Source of the DNA: an uncultured Flavobacterium sp.
GTDB taxonomy: Bacteria; Bacteroidota; Bacteroidia; Flavobacteriales; Flavobacteriaceae
Direction of reading: 5' to 3'
Assembly: GCA_943912855.1 (NCBI GenBank)
Contig: CALTVC010000001.1
Location: 434,001 to 498,000 of the forward strand
DNA length: 64,000 nucleotides
Shown here: positions 16,886 to 24,752 of the stretch, piece by piece
Layout of the letters: each line of letters opens with the position of its first letter
How positions within the stretch are numbered: the stretch's first letter is position 1
Made by a program: the position numbers and the translations under genes
The notes under the pieces: generated by a model
The model's database searches: none
Told to the model about the DNA's origin: nothing
What the model saw: the letters and a program-made list of their open reading frames with translations, nothing else

Positions 16886-17362
16886 TTAGTCCCTTGTTAT
16901 TTCAAGCACCTCAAAGTTAAGGGTACCATTTGGCACTTTGATTTCGGCAACTTCACCTACTGATTTACCAAGTAGCCCTCTGCCTATTGGCGACGTAACC
17001 GATATTTTATTCGCCTTAAGATCTGCTTCGCTTTCTGCAACAAGCGTATACTTCATTTCCATGCCGTTAGTCTGGTTCTTTATCCTTACTGTACTAAGCA
17101 CAAGCGCCTTACTTACATCAAGTTGCGACTCGTCTATAATACGCGCGTTAGCCACCAGCTCTTCCATCTTGGCTATTTTAAGTTCTAAAAGTCCCTGTGC
17201 CTCTTTAGCAGCATCATATTCGGCATTTTCAGAAAGGTCACCTTTATCTCTGGCTTCCGCTATTGCCTGGCTGGCTTTAGGGCGTTCCACACTCTTAAGG
17301 TTATCCAGTTCATCCTTTAATTTTTTTAGTCCTTCGGCAGTGTAATAAGATACTGTACTCAT
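16886..17362 (-). CDS. greA: Transcription elongation factor GreA
   Basis: GreA of 158 residues, standard length. The N-terminal coiled coil (about residues 8-75) carries the acidic tip E-A-R-D-K-G-D-L-S-E-N-A-E-Y, which enters the RNA polymerase channel and stimulates cleavage of backtracked RNA. The C-terminal FKBP-like domain ends with S-P-I-G-R-G-L-L-G-K. It heads a two-gene operon with the HIT gene. A terminator-like hairpin lies in its leader (17389-17410), which suggests control by early termination. Confidence 0.97.
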   Translation of the reverse strand: MSTVSYYTAEGLKKLKDELDNLKSVERPKASQAIAEARDKGDLSENAEYDAAKEAQGLLELKIAKMEELVANARIIDESQLDVSKALVLSTVRIKNQTNGMEMKYTLVAESEADLKANKISVTSPIGRGLLGKSVGEVAEIKVPNGTLNFEVLEITRD

Positions 17363-17388
17363 AACTTCGTCGTTTATATAAATAGAAA

Positions 17389-17410
17389 AAATCCCATGTA
17401 ACCGGGATTT
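17389..17410 (-). terminator. Terminator-like hairpin in the greA leader
   Basis: On the minus strand, stem AAATCCC / GGGATTT with an eight-base loop, followed by TTTTTTCT. It begins only a few bases after the -7 box TATCTTTG (complement of 17418-17425) and lies before the greA start at 17362. No other gene reads into it from upstream, so it would act on greA transcripts themselves. Confidence 0.65.
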
Positions 17411-17531
17411 CTTTTATCAAAGATATTGTTTTTTGTTAAATCATTTTTTTCGATACTGCAATCGCAGACATCAAAGTTAATTAAATTAAATTTGTTTCAT
17501 AATTTTTAATGCTAAATCTTAGAAAATTGCA

Positions 17532-17960
17532 ATGAAAAAACTTTTTACACTTATCATAGCCATTATAGCACTTGCCTCTTGTAGCAGCGACAGTTACGTA
17601 ACCCGAAACCCGTACCTTAATGCAGGAAACTTTAGCGTGGCCATAGATATGAATCTACCATTATATAACAATCTTCTTTATACGGCTAACCCTGTAGTGG
17701 TGAGCATAGACGGGTATGGTATAAACGGACTTATACTTATGAATACCGGAAGTGGTTATGTAGCCTGGGAAAACAGTTGCCCCAACCAGGAATTATCTTC
17801 ATGCTCGTTACTGCGCGTAAACGGTACGTACGCCACCTGCCCGTGCGACAGCGTACAATACAGCCTGTTTACAGGACAGCCTACCACTGCCATGAAGTAC
17901 AACCTTAAAGCATATCGGGTAGAAATTTTAAGTAATACCGCTATACGGGTATATAATTAA
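17532..17960 (+). CDS. Rieske-like lipoprotein with degenerate cluster ligands
   Basis: Lipoprotein of 142 residues (lipobox L-A-S-C, then S-S-D). The C-terminal half has the outline of a Rieske domain: first loop C-P-N-Q-E-L-S-S-C, second loop C-P-C-D-S-V-Q-Y-S-L-F-T-G-Q. In a true Rieske protein each loop supplies Cys and His; here both His are missing (second loop C-P-C-D instead of C-P-C-H). It probably keeps the fold but not a 2Fe-2S cluster. Similar proteins occur in Flavobacteria as far as I recall. The next gene starts 3 bp after its stop codon. Promoter box TAAATTTG at 17487-17494. Confidence 0.75.
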   Translation: MKKLFTLIIAIIALASCSSDSYVTRNPYLNAGNFSVAIDMNLPLYNNLLYTANPVVVSIDGYGINGLILMNTGSGYVAWENSCPNQELSSCSLLRVNGTYATCPCDSVQYSLFTGQPTTAMKYNLKAYRVEILSNTAIRVYN

Positions 17961-17962
17961 AA

Positions 17963-18451
17963 ATGCCCGTTATTACATTACATACTCGCATTAAAGCATC
18001 GGCTGAAGTGGTTTTCAACCTTTCGCGGAGTGTAGATTTACACACACTATCTACCGCACAAACAAAAGAGAAAGCAATAGCCGGTCGCACCTCCGGACTA
18101 ATGGAATATGATGAAACAGTAACTTGGGAAGCTACCCACTTTTACATACGTCAAAAGCTTAGTAGCAAAATTACCGTGTTTAACAGCCCGGACAGCTTTA
18201 CAGACGAAATGGTTAAGGGTATTTTTAAGCATTTCAGGCACAAGCATATTTTTGAATATGATAGTCAAAGTGGCATCACTACAATGACAGATGTTTTTGA
18301 TTATGAAAGTCCTCTAGGATGGTTAGGCAAACTTGCAGATGTATTATTTCTTAAACGTTATATGACAAACTTCCTGAAAGAACGTAACCGCGCTATTAAA
18401 GAATTTGCAGAAAACACAGCGAAACACAATCGCATCCTACACACATACTAA
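17963..18451 (+). CDS. SRPBCC (START-like) ligand-binding protein
   Basis: Protein of 162 residues with the SRPBCC family pattern: early strand and helix I-K-A-S-A-E-V-V-F-N-L-S-R-S-V-D, central T-W-E-A-T-H-F-Y-I-R-Q-K-L, and a long C-terminal helix M-T-N-F-L-K-E-R-N-R-A-I-K-E-F. These fold into a deep hydrophobic pocket; the ligand is unknown. It begins 3 bp after the Rieske-like lipoprotein gene, so the two form an operon, although one is exported and the other has no signal peptide. Confidence 0.85.
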   Translation: MPVITLHTRIKASAEVVFNLSRSVDLHTLSTAQTKEKAIAGRTSGLMEYDETVTWEATHFYIRQKLSSKITVFNSPDSFTDEMVKGIFKHFRHKHIFEYDSQSGITTMTDVFDYESPLGWLGKLADVLFLKRYMTNFLKERNRAIKEFAENTAKHNRILHTY

Positions 18452-18457
18452 AACCAC

Positions 18458-18492
18458 AAAACCCCTATTAGCAAACAACTAACAGGGGTTTT
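18458..18492. terminator. Bidirectional terminator
   Basis: AAAACCCCT / AGGGGTTTT stem, extended by a further near-paired segment around the loop, between convergent genes. Confidence 0.8.
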
Positions 18493-18513
18493 AAATATAA
18501 TGGTTTAGCAATC

Positions 18514-20685
18514 TTAAAACTTAAGGCTTACCCCTCCAAGCACGTTAAACGTAGCCTGCGGATAGTAATACGGGTCGGTTCCCCACATAAAGCCGTTAGA
18601 CACATACTTTTTATTAGTGATGTTGTTAAACAGCACACTAAATGAAATCGACTTAAATACAGAGGTCATAGGTATGTCGTACGAAACATTGGCATCCTGT
18701 ACATAGTATGCCGCAAGCTTGCCCGAAGCGGTTTCCAGGTTATCCATGTACTGCTCACCTACATATTTAGACAATAGTGCAATTTGCAGGTTCTTTACCG
18801 GAAGAAAGATAAACTGCCCCCCACTAATCACTGATGGTGAAAATGCAATCTCGGTATTCCCCAGGTTTTGTACTCCAGCATCGCCTTCGTTATAAAAATC
18901 GATATTCCTGTTCATACTAACTGCTATGTTAGGACGGATAATGAAATAATCTGTAGCATACACTGTAGCATCTATTTCAAGCCCCGTACGGTAACTATCT
19001 CCACTGTTAGCATATATTGGTGCGCCTACATCGTTAATAGCTCCTGTAAGCACCAGCTGGTCTTTGTAACGCATATAATACACGTTTGCATTAACACTGC
19101 TACGCCCTTTTTTATAACGCCAGCCCAACTCAAAATCATTCATGCTTTCGGGCTTGGTACTGCCACTTTCGTAGTCGGCACGGCGTGGTTCTTTATTGGC
19201 ACGCCCGTAGCTGAAATAAATACTGTTATCATTATTAACCGCATATGTTAAACCTGCCTTTGGGTTTACAAAGTTAAAGGTATCGTCTGCCGGAACTACA
19301 TCGGTATTATTCTCCGTTACGTTATCTGCCTTATAATGCACCCTACGATACTGAAGATCGCCAAACAGACTGAAGTTGTTCCCCAAAGCATAGGTAGTCT
19401 TGGCAAATACATTGAAATCAGTTTTACTCGCATTGTTATCATAATAACGGTCACCCGGACGTACCGCCTGAGAGTATTGTGCCCAGATAGCCTCACCATA
19501 ATGATCACCTTCGTACTTATTAAGTCCTCCGCCTAGCGTAGCGTTTAGCTTTTCATCTTTATAATTCAGTGAGAAAGTAGTACCGTAAAAGTTATTATCC
19601 AGCCATTTTTGGGTAACAACATCAGATGTAGTTACAGGTGCTCCGTCTACAATAAGTGGCGAAATACCATAAGCCGGAAGTTCAGCATCATCACGATAGT
19701 TCTCATAGTAGCCACGTCCTTTTGTATAGAACAACGCTACGTTACTACTCCAGTTACTACTTATACGCTCGTTCCAGTGCAGTTGGTATTGGTCTTGCCA
19801 GTAATTATCGGTTTCGTTATTATAAAAACGCTCGTTACCATTTTCATCAGTATAATAACCAGATGGGTTATACTTACGGTTGCCCGCCATGGTAGCAGCA
19901 TCTATACCATTCCACGCCTGGTAGGTTCTTTGGCTTCCGCCAAAGGCAAGTGCTTTTATAAGCGTACTCTTACCCACATAAGTCCCCTGAAGGAAATACG
20001 ATTTCAGGTTACTCTTTGCACGGTCTATATACCCGTCACTCTGAATATTAGACAACCTACCGGCAATTTCTATATGGTCATTCATAAGACCGGTAATGAA
20101 CTTAACGGTGTGCTTACGCGAATTGTAGCTACCAAATGAGTTGTTGATCTCGCCCCCGGCTTCCTTTTTATAAGCATCGGTAAGCACGTTAAGGCTGGCA
20201 CCAAAAGCACCCGCACCGTTAGTACTGGTACCTACACCACGCTGTAACTGAATGTTTTCGGCAGAAGAAGCAAAATCACCCATATTTACCCAAAACGTAC
20301 CATGCGATTCGGCATCGTTATACGGTATACCGTTTAAAGTTACGTTAATACGGCTGGCATCGGCACCACGAACGCGTATGCCTGTGTACCCTATACCGTT
20401 ACCGGCATCTGTAGTGGTTACCACTGATGGCAGGTAGTTTAGCAATACCGGAATATCCTGCCCCAGGTTTCGTGGCGCAAGTTCTTCTTTGGTTACGTTA
20501 CTAAAGGTTACGGGAGCATTAGCGTTAACACGTACTGCCTGTACAAGTACCTCGTCTAATTTTGTTGTGGTAGAATCCTGTTGTGTAACAGGTTGTTGCG
20601 CAAATGCTGCCGCAGGCAATAAGAAAAGTGACTTAGTTACTAAGTTACTAAGAAACTTAGCATCTTTAAAATAATTGTTTTTCAT
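18514..20685 (-). CDS. TonB-dependent outer-membrane receptor, probably for thiamin or a precursor
   Basis: TonB-dependent receptor of 723 residues. A signal peptide ends near A-F-A-Q, then a TonB-box-like L-D-E-V-L-V-Q-A-V-R-V, a plug domain (about 50-160: G-I-R-V-R-G-A-D-A-S-R-I-N-V-T-L-N-G-I-P), and a beta barrel ending in aromatic L-K-F. It would import a scarce nutrient across the outer membrane using TonB energy. The substrate is inferred from the TPP riboswitch immediately upstream: thiamin or a thiamin precursor. It has its own promoter; arfB upstream ends in a separate terminator. Confidence 0.92.
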   Translation of the reverse strand: MKNNYFKDAKFLSNLVTKSLFLLPAAAFAQQPVTQQDSTTTKLDEVLVQAVRVNANAPVTFSNVTKEELAPRNLGQDIPVLLNYLPSVVTTTDAGNGIGYTGIRVRGADASRINVTLNGIPYNDAESHGTFWVNMGDFASSAENIQLQRGVGTSTNGAGAFGASLNVLTDAYKKEAGGEINNSFGSYNSRKHTVKFITGLMNDHIEIAGRLSNIQSDGYIDRAKSNLKSYFLQGTYVGKSTLIKALAFGGSQRTYQAWNGIDAATMAGNRKYNPSGYYTDENGNERFYNNETDNYWQDQYQLHWNERISSNWSSNVALFYTKGRGYYENYRDDAELPAYGISPLIVDGAPVTTSDVVTQKWLDNNFYGTTFSLNYKDEKLNATLGGGLNKYEGDHYGEAIWAQYSQAVRPGDRYYDNNASKTDFNVFAKTTYALGNNFSLFGDLQYRRVHYKADNVTENNTDVVPADDTFNFVNPKAGLTYAVNNDNSIYFSYGRANKEPRRADYESGSTKPESMNDFELGWRYKKGRSSVNANVYYMRYKDQLVLTGAINDVGAPIYANSGDSYRTGLEIDATVYATDYFIIRPNIAVSMNRNIDFYNEGDAGVQNLGNTEIAFSPSVISGGQFIFLPVKNLQIALLSKYVGEQYMDNLETASGKLAAYYVQDANVSYDIPMTSVFKSISFSVLFNNITNKKYVSNGFMWGTDPYYYPQATFNVLGGVSLKF

Positions 20686-20784
20686 CCGTAAAAGACTTAC
20701 GAATAAAAGGGGTAATTATTCTTTTGGTTTTTTAATTAATAATGAATTTGTCGGCTTTAGGCCACAGCGTGCACTCCGTAGCTT

Positions 20785-20870
20785 TTGCCTGATTCCCTTG
20801 GCAGCATTACCCGCCCAGGTTCATTGGGTATGATCTCAGCCCGAAATTTAGGGCACCCCTTATGAGACGG
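20785..20870 (-). promoter_or_regulatory. TPP (thi-box) riboswitch
   Basis: On the minus strand the conserved TPP aptamer elements appear in order: GGGGTGCC (complement of 20853-20860), GGCTGAGA, ATACCC, TGAACCTG, GGGTAAT and AAGGGA. This is the thi-box consensus for binding thiamin pyrophosphate. It lies between a -7 box and the TonB receptor, with about 100 bp to the ATG. No strong terminator is visible in the expression platform, so control may be at translation. Confidence 0.93.
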
Positions 20871-20872
20871 CG

Positions 20873-20880
20873 CAAAGGTA
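20873..20880 (-). promoter_or_regulatory. -7 box upstream of the TPP riboswitch
   Basis: Complement reads TACCTTTG, an exact TAnnTTTG match placed so that transcription would begin at the 5' edge of the riboswitch. Confidence 0.65.
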
Positions 20881-20904
20881 GTTTTTTATTTGAATGTTTT
20901 TATA

Positions 20905-21110
20905 GGGATGGTTAGATTTTTGGATAATTGGATTTTTGGAAGGTTAGAGCATTAGATTTCAGGATTCGTGGAAGATTAGATTTCTAGAAAAAAATATCCA
21001 AAAAAAAGCAGGGCTACCATAAGGCAACCCTGCTATATTCTACATGGAATTTAAATCTCTAATAAGTCTGAAAATCTAATCTTCCAAAAATCTGACAATC
21101 TAAAAATCAG
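20905..21110. repeat. Two inverted clusters of degenerate AGATTTTTGG repeats
   Basis: Units near GGTTAGATTTTTGGA and GGAAGATTAGATTTC recur at about 20918-20985. Their complements (AATCTAATCTTCCAAAAATC) recur at about 21060-21110. The arfB terminator lies between the two clusters, so together they could form a long stem. The right cluster provides the last codons and the stop of arfB. Confidence 0.65.
21007..21034 (-). terminator. Terminator of the arfB operon
   Basis: On the minus strand AGCAGGGTTGCC / GGTAGCCCTGCT with a TTAT loop, followed by a long T tract. Confidence 0.83.
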
Positions 21111-21501
21111 GCCTTCGGCGTGATTGTTTCCTTTCGCTTTGGCGTGCCTTGTTATCCCTCCGTTTTTGCATAACCGCACGTGGTACACGCGTGGCCTTTC
21201 TTGGTATTTCGGGTTTAATGGCAGCAACCATAAGCTGTAAAAAACGCTTGGTAACAATATCCTTGTTACGTAGCTGACTGCGGTCTTCATCGCAGTGCAG
21301 TACCAGTTGCCCCTCAGCATTAATTCGATTAGCAAGCCTGGCGGCCACCAGCAGCTTTTCTTCATCAGAGAGCGCTACAGAGGATGCAGGTTTAAAACCA
21401 AGCACCACTTTACTGGACACTTTGTTTACATTTTGCCCTCCGGCACCGCTACTGCGCACCGCTTTGTATTCCAGTTCAGAAAGAATTATTTCTGTATTCA
21501 A
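21100..21501 (-). CDS. arfB: Ribosome rescue hydrolase ArfB (YaeJ-type)
   Basis: Stalled-ribosome rescue factor of 133 residues. It has the release-factor catalytic loop with G-G-Q (S-S-G-A-G-G-Q-N-V-N-K-V) and a basic C-terminal tail (R-K-A-T-R-V-P-R...R-K-Q-S-R-R-R-P) that enters the empty mRNA channel, and no codon-recognition domain. It hydrolyses peptidyl-tRNA on ribosomes lacking mRNA in the A site. The final D-F and the stop codon lie within an intergenic repeat. It follows the DUF4301 gene by 12 bp. Confidence 0.93.
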   Translation of the reverse strand: MNTEIILSELEYKAVRSSGAGGQNVNKVSSKVVLGFKPASSVALSDEEKLLVAARLANRINAEGQLVLHCDEDRSQLRNKDIVTKRFLQLMVAAIKPEIPRKATRVPRAVMQKRRDNKARQSERKQSRRRPDF

Positions 21502-21513
21502 AAAATTAAAATG

Positions 21514-23421
21514 TTAAGCCGGTTTCTGGTGTGCCGGTTTAAGCAGGTCGTTTACGGTTTTTACCGGGTTAAATGTTTTTAGAGGCACCTCTACAAACAC
21601 CGTTACCCATCCTGCCATGGCACCATTCCATAAGCCCGGAAGTTCGTATGATTTTACTTCTTTACCCATGCGGTTTTTCTGTACAATGAAGCCTGTACTG
21701 GCATCTACGTACTCGCTCAGGTCAAATTTATTACCCTTGTAATCCTTAAGTCCGCATACCAGGTCTACCGGGTTAAAGTGTGTACTCTGGCTAAAAATGT
21801 GACTCTGTATTTTGTTGTCAAGGTCTATTTGCGAGCTCTCTACAATTTGTAGCGAAAGTCTTCCGCGTTTGCCCTTTACCCAGAACGGACCACCACCGGG
21901 CTCGCCTTCGTTCTTTACCATACCACACACACGTATAGGCCTGTTTAGCTGCTCTTTTACGTATTGGTATTTGTTTTCAAGCGTAAACTTATCAAAGTCT
22001 GGAGAAATATCAAGCGACAGTTCCTGCTCTGCAAACCTGATGATTTCATCAAGCTCCGCTTCGTTTATTTTTCCGCTTTCAATATCTTCAAGATACTTAA
22101 ATACTTTTTCCTGAAGCTTAACCAATATGCCTGCAAGCGCTTTTTTATACAGCGTTATGGTATCCATTTTAGTATGCCTTACATTGTCTATGTTTTTAAT
22201 AAACACCACATCGGCATCCAGTCGGTTAAGGTTTTCTATCAGCGCACCGTGTCCGCCCGGGCGGAAAAGCAGTTTTGTTTTCTCTTCCCTGAAAGGCTTG
22301 TTATCTAAGCCTACAGCAAGCGTATCGGTTTCTTTGAGCTGGTAGGTAAAATTAAAGTGTATTTTTATACCGGTTTCTGCCTCTACCTTTGCCCTTGCGT
22401 CGTTTATAGCATCAAGGAAACCATTAAGGTGATTTTCAGAAATGGTAAAATGCACATGCGTTTCACCTTTAGAGCTTGCATAAGCAGCAGCTTCCTTAAG
22501 ATGTTCGTATACCGGGGTAGCCGCAAAACCATCATAATCATGAAAAGGCAATATACCCTTCGGCTTATTGGCATAATCAAAATACTCCTCGCTAATCATG
22601 GTCTTTACAAAGCTGTAATGACGGGCATCTTCGCGAAGATTTTCATTTTCCATATCCGGACACTTAATAAGCTTCTCGGCTACTGCAGCAATTTCTTTAT
22701 GGAAAGGAAATTTTTCCTGGCCAAGCAAAAACACCTGAAGCGAATTATCCTTAACGCGGTTAGTGTAACCGTTTATGGTTTCCTTCTCAGGATTGTAACC
22801 GCTCATAAAGTCGTGAAGGAATTTAAACATACGGGTTGCCGCACCCGATGCCGGCACAAACTTTTTCAGTTTATAATTTTCCTTTTTAGCATCAAAGAAA
22901 TCAGCCAGTGCCGTGGCTTCTTCTTTTTGGAGCAGGGTTATGCCGTCGCCGATAACAGCAGGCCTGTCCATGTTTATTTTAGCGATTCCGTTTGTAAAAA
23001 TAGCAAGCTGGTGTTCTACCTTATCCATGGTTATACCCCTACGATATATCTGCATGAAATCAGTAATCTCCAGGCCAAGCTCTAATGCTTTTTCAAGCTC
23101 AATAGCTATTTCGGAAACTTTTTCAAATACGTTATCATAGCCTGTGGTTATTCTCAGGCGCAGGTTTTGGTTGTTTAACAGCTTTTCTGCCAGTTCATTG
23201 GCGGCTTTGTTCTCTTCCGGGGCAATCACAATAGCCAGGTCACTCTGTTTAGGGTTGTTTACCAGGCCGATATCCTTAGCCTTAAAATTAAGACGTCGGT
23301 TATCTTTTTCTTCAGCAAAAGGCTGCAGGTTAAGTTGTGCAGCTGTGGGTTTGCTTTCTTGTTCTGCGTAGACCGTTATGTTTAACGTGTCTACTTTCTG
23401 TCGCGTAAAATTCTCTTCCAT
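21514..23421 (-). CDS. DUF4301 protein with unusual N-terminal extension
   Basis: Protein of 635 residues. From about residue 115 it matches DUF4301 (M-D-K-V-E-H-Q-L-A-I-F, G-D-G-I, F-V-P-A-S-G-A-A-T-R-M-F-K, L-F-R-P-G-G-H-G-A-L), a family I recall as ~500 residues with nucleotidyltransferase-like motifs. The first ~115 residues are extra. The start overlaps the end of the pnuC-like gene by 31 bp, so coupling is likely. DUF4301 genes often accompany PnuC and TPP-controlled receptors in Bacteroidota, suggesting a vitamin link. The biochemical role is unknown. Confidence 0.82.
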   Translation of the reverse strand: MEENFTRQKVDTLNITVYAEQESKPTAAQLNLQPFAEEKDNRRLNFKAKDIGLVNNPKQSDLAIVIAPEENKAANELAEKLLNNQNLRLRITTGYDNVFEKVSEIAIELEKALELGLEITDFMQIYRRGITMDKVEHQLAIFTNGIAKINMDRPAVIGDGITLLQKEEATALADFFDAKKENYKLKKFVPASGAATRMFKFLHDFMSGYNPEKETINGYTNRVKDNSLQVFLLGQEKFPFHKEIAAVAEKLIKCPDMENENLREDARHYSFVKTMISEEYFDYANKPKGILPFHDYDGFAATPVYEHLKEAAAYASSKGETHVHFTISENHLNGFLDAINDARAKVEAETGIKIHFNFTYQLKETDTLAVGLDNKPFREEKTKLLFRPGGHGALIENLNRLDADVVFIKNIDNVRHTKMDTITLYKKALAGILVKLQEKVFKYLEDIESGKINEAELDEIIRFAEQELSLDISPDFDKFTLENKYQYVKEQLNRPIRVCGMVKNEGEPGGGPFWVKGKRGRLSLQIVESSQIDLDNKIQSHIFSQSTHFNPVDLVCGLKDYKGNKFDLSEYVDASTGFIVQKNRMGKEVKSYELPGLWNGAMAGWVTVFVEVPLKTFNPVKTVNDLLKPAHQKPA

Positions 23422-24017
23422 GCTAGATAGCCATAAATGGCAATTACGATTAAAACTACATTCAAAATACCGGTAAGGGTATACCCTTTCAAGTAAAAAA
23501 GCGGAATGGCTATGATATCTCCTGCTATTAAAAACAGCCAGTTTTCAAGTTTGCGTTTCGCAAGCTGCCATGTCCCCACAAAAAGCAGCCCGGTCATAAT
23601 GATGTCGGCATACGCCCACCATCTGTCAAACTTGTTAAACAAGATATAAATAACCGAAACAAATATAATCGAAAAAATTAAAATAAATCCAGATTTTAGC
23701 CAATCATTATGTGAATTTTTTGTAATTTTTAGAATATCACTGTTTTTTTTATATGGTTTTCGCCACAGCCACCAACCATACACACTCATATAAAAATAGT
23801 ACATATTTATGAGTAAGTCGCCATACAATTCCCAACCTATAAGCAAGTATATATATATAATGGTACTCGCCAGCCCGGTGGGATATAACCAGATACTGTT
23901 ACGCTTACTAAAGATAACACTTACTATCCCTAATATCACTGCAACGCTTTCAAGCAAAATCTGGGCAAATGTATAATCCTTATATTGCCTGAATAAAAAA
24001 TCGAAAACCTCTAACAT
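23391..24017 (-). CDS. PnuC-family vitamin/nucleoside transporter (possibly PnuT)
   Basis: Membrane protein of 208 residues with about seven hydrophobic helices. It has the PnuC signatures N-M-Y-Y-F-Y-M-S-V-Y-G-W-W-L-W and the closing G-Y-L-A-W-K-R. PnuC proteins carry nicotinamide riboside across the inner membrane; the PnuT branch carries thiamin. A TPP-riboswitch-controlled TonB receptor lies about 3 kb downstream with a DUF4301 gene between, so thiamin is the more likely substrate. The gene itself is not directly behind the riboswitch, so this remains inference. Confidence 0.85.
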   Translation of the reverse strand: MLEVFDFLFRQYKDYTFAQILLESVAVILGIVSVIFSKRNSIWLYPTGLASTIIYIYLLIGWELYGDLLINMYYFYMSVYGWWLWRKPYKKNSDILKITKNSHNDWLKSGFILIFSIIFVSVIYILFNKFDRWWAYADIIMTGLLFVGTWQLAKRKLENWLFLIAGDIIAIPLFYLKGYTLTGILNVVLIVIAIYGYLAWKRILRDRK

Positions 24018-24034
24018 TAAACAACTGTTAAGTA

Positions 24035-24667
24035 TTATAACCCGAGGCAGTACACTAATGTAAAACCTTCGAGCTCCATAAAGTAAAAAGGTACTTTTGC
24101 CGAAACACCTTCAAAATTATAAAACGTTTCTCCCTGTCCGTCTTCAACAGTAAAAGGAAAAACCTCTATATTTTGCTTAAAGCTCATACCCGGACGCGAT
24201 ATCATTTTATATACCGCCTCCTTAACACCCCATATTACTATAAGCCTGCGGAGGTAATCCCCATTATCCTCCTTATTAAGGTAGCTAAACTCAGAATCAA
24301 CAAACTTATTGGCAATCAGCAGTACTTTTTCGCGCTGCAACTCCATGTCTATCCCTATCTGCCTGCTACTTATTATTATGGCGCTAAACGCATACGAATG
24401 TGTAATCGAAATATTTTTACCATCTTTAAGATGTGGCTTGCCATTAGCATCATAAAACAGGTCAAAATCAGTATACCCTACGTGCTGTAACAGCATCCGT
24501 ACCCCAAGGAAACCTTTTTGATGCTGTTCGCTCTTCATGCCCTCCAATCGGTTTTGACACACCTCTTTAAGCCGGGTTTCAGCACGCAGTTGCTCCAGGC
24601 TTTCGGTGTTTTTCCACACCAGTACCTGAGTGTCGGTATCTATGGTAAGCGATTTATATAAAGGCAT
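24035..24667 (-). CDS. 4'-phosphopantetheinyl transferase (Sfp-type)
   Basis: PPTase of 210 residues. The family motifs are I-S-I-T-H-S-Y, I-G-I-D-M-E-L with the Mg-binding acids, and W-G-V-K-E-A-V-Y-K with the catalytic Glu and Lys. It moves the phosphopantetheine arm from coenzyme A onto carrier proteins such as acyl carrier protein. It heads the minus-strand cluster PPTase-pnuC-DUF4301-arfB, 17 bp upstream of pnuC, and diverges from ahcY. No carrier protein or synthase is in the window. Confidence 0.9.
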   Translation of the reverse strand: MPLYKSLTIDTDTQVLVWKNTESLEQLRAETRLKEVCQNRLEGMKSEQHQKGFLGVRMLLQHVGYTDFDLFYDANGKPHLKDGKNISITHSYAFSAIIISSRQIGIDMELQREKVLLIANKFVDSEFSYLNKEDNGDYLRRLIVIWGVKEAVYKMISRPGMSFKQNIEVFPFTVEDGQGETFYNFEGVSAKVPFYFMELEGFTLVYCLGL

Positions 24668-24706
24668 TTATTAGTGGTTGAAGGGTGGTTTTAATTTCCT
24701 ATTTAG

Positions 24707-24714
24707 TACCTTTG
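24707..24714 (+). promoter_or_regulatory. -7 box of ahcY
   Basis: TACCTTTG, an exact TAnnTTTG match 38 bp before the ATG. The nearest upstream TTG is 26 bp away, slightly beyond the usual range. Confidence 0.6.
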
Positions 24715-24752
24715 CAAAAATTTTTTGCTAATACAAATATACGTAATTAGGA

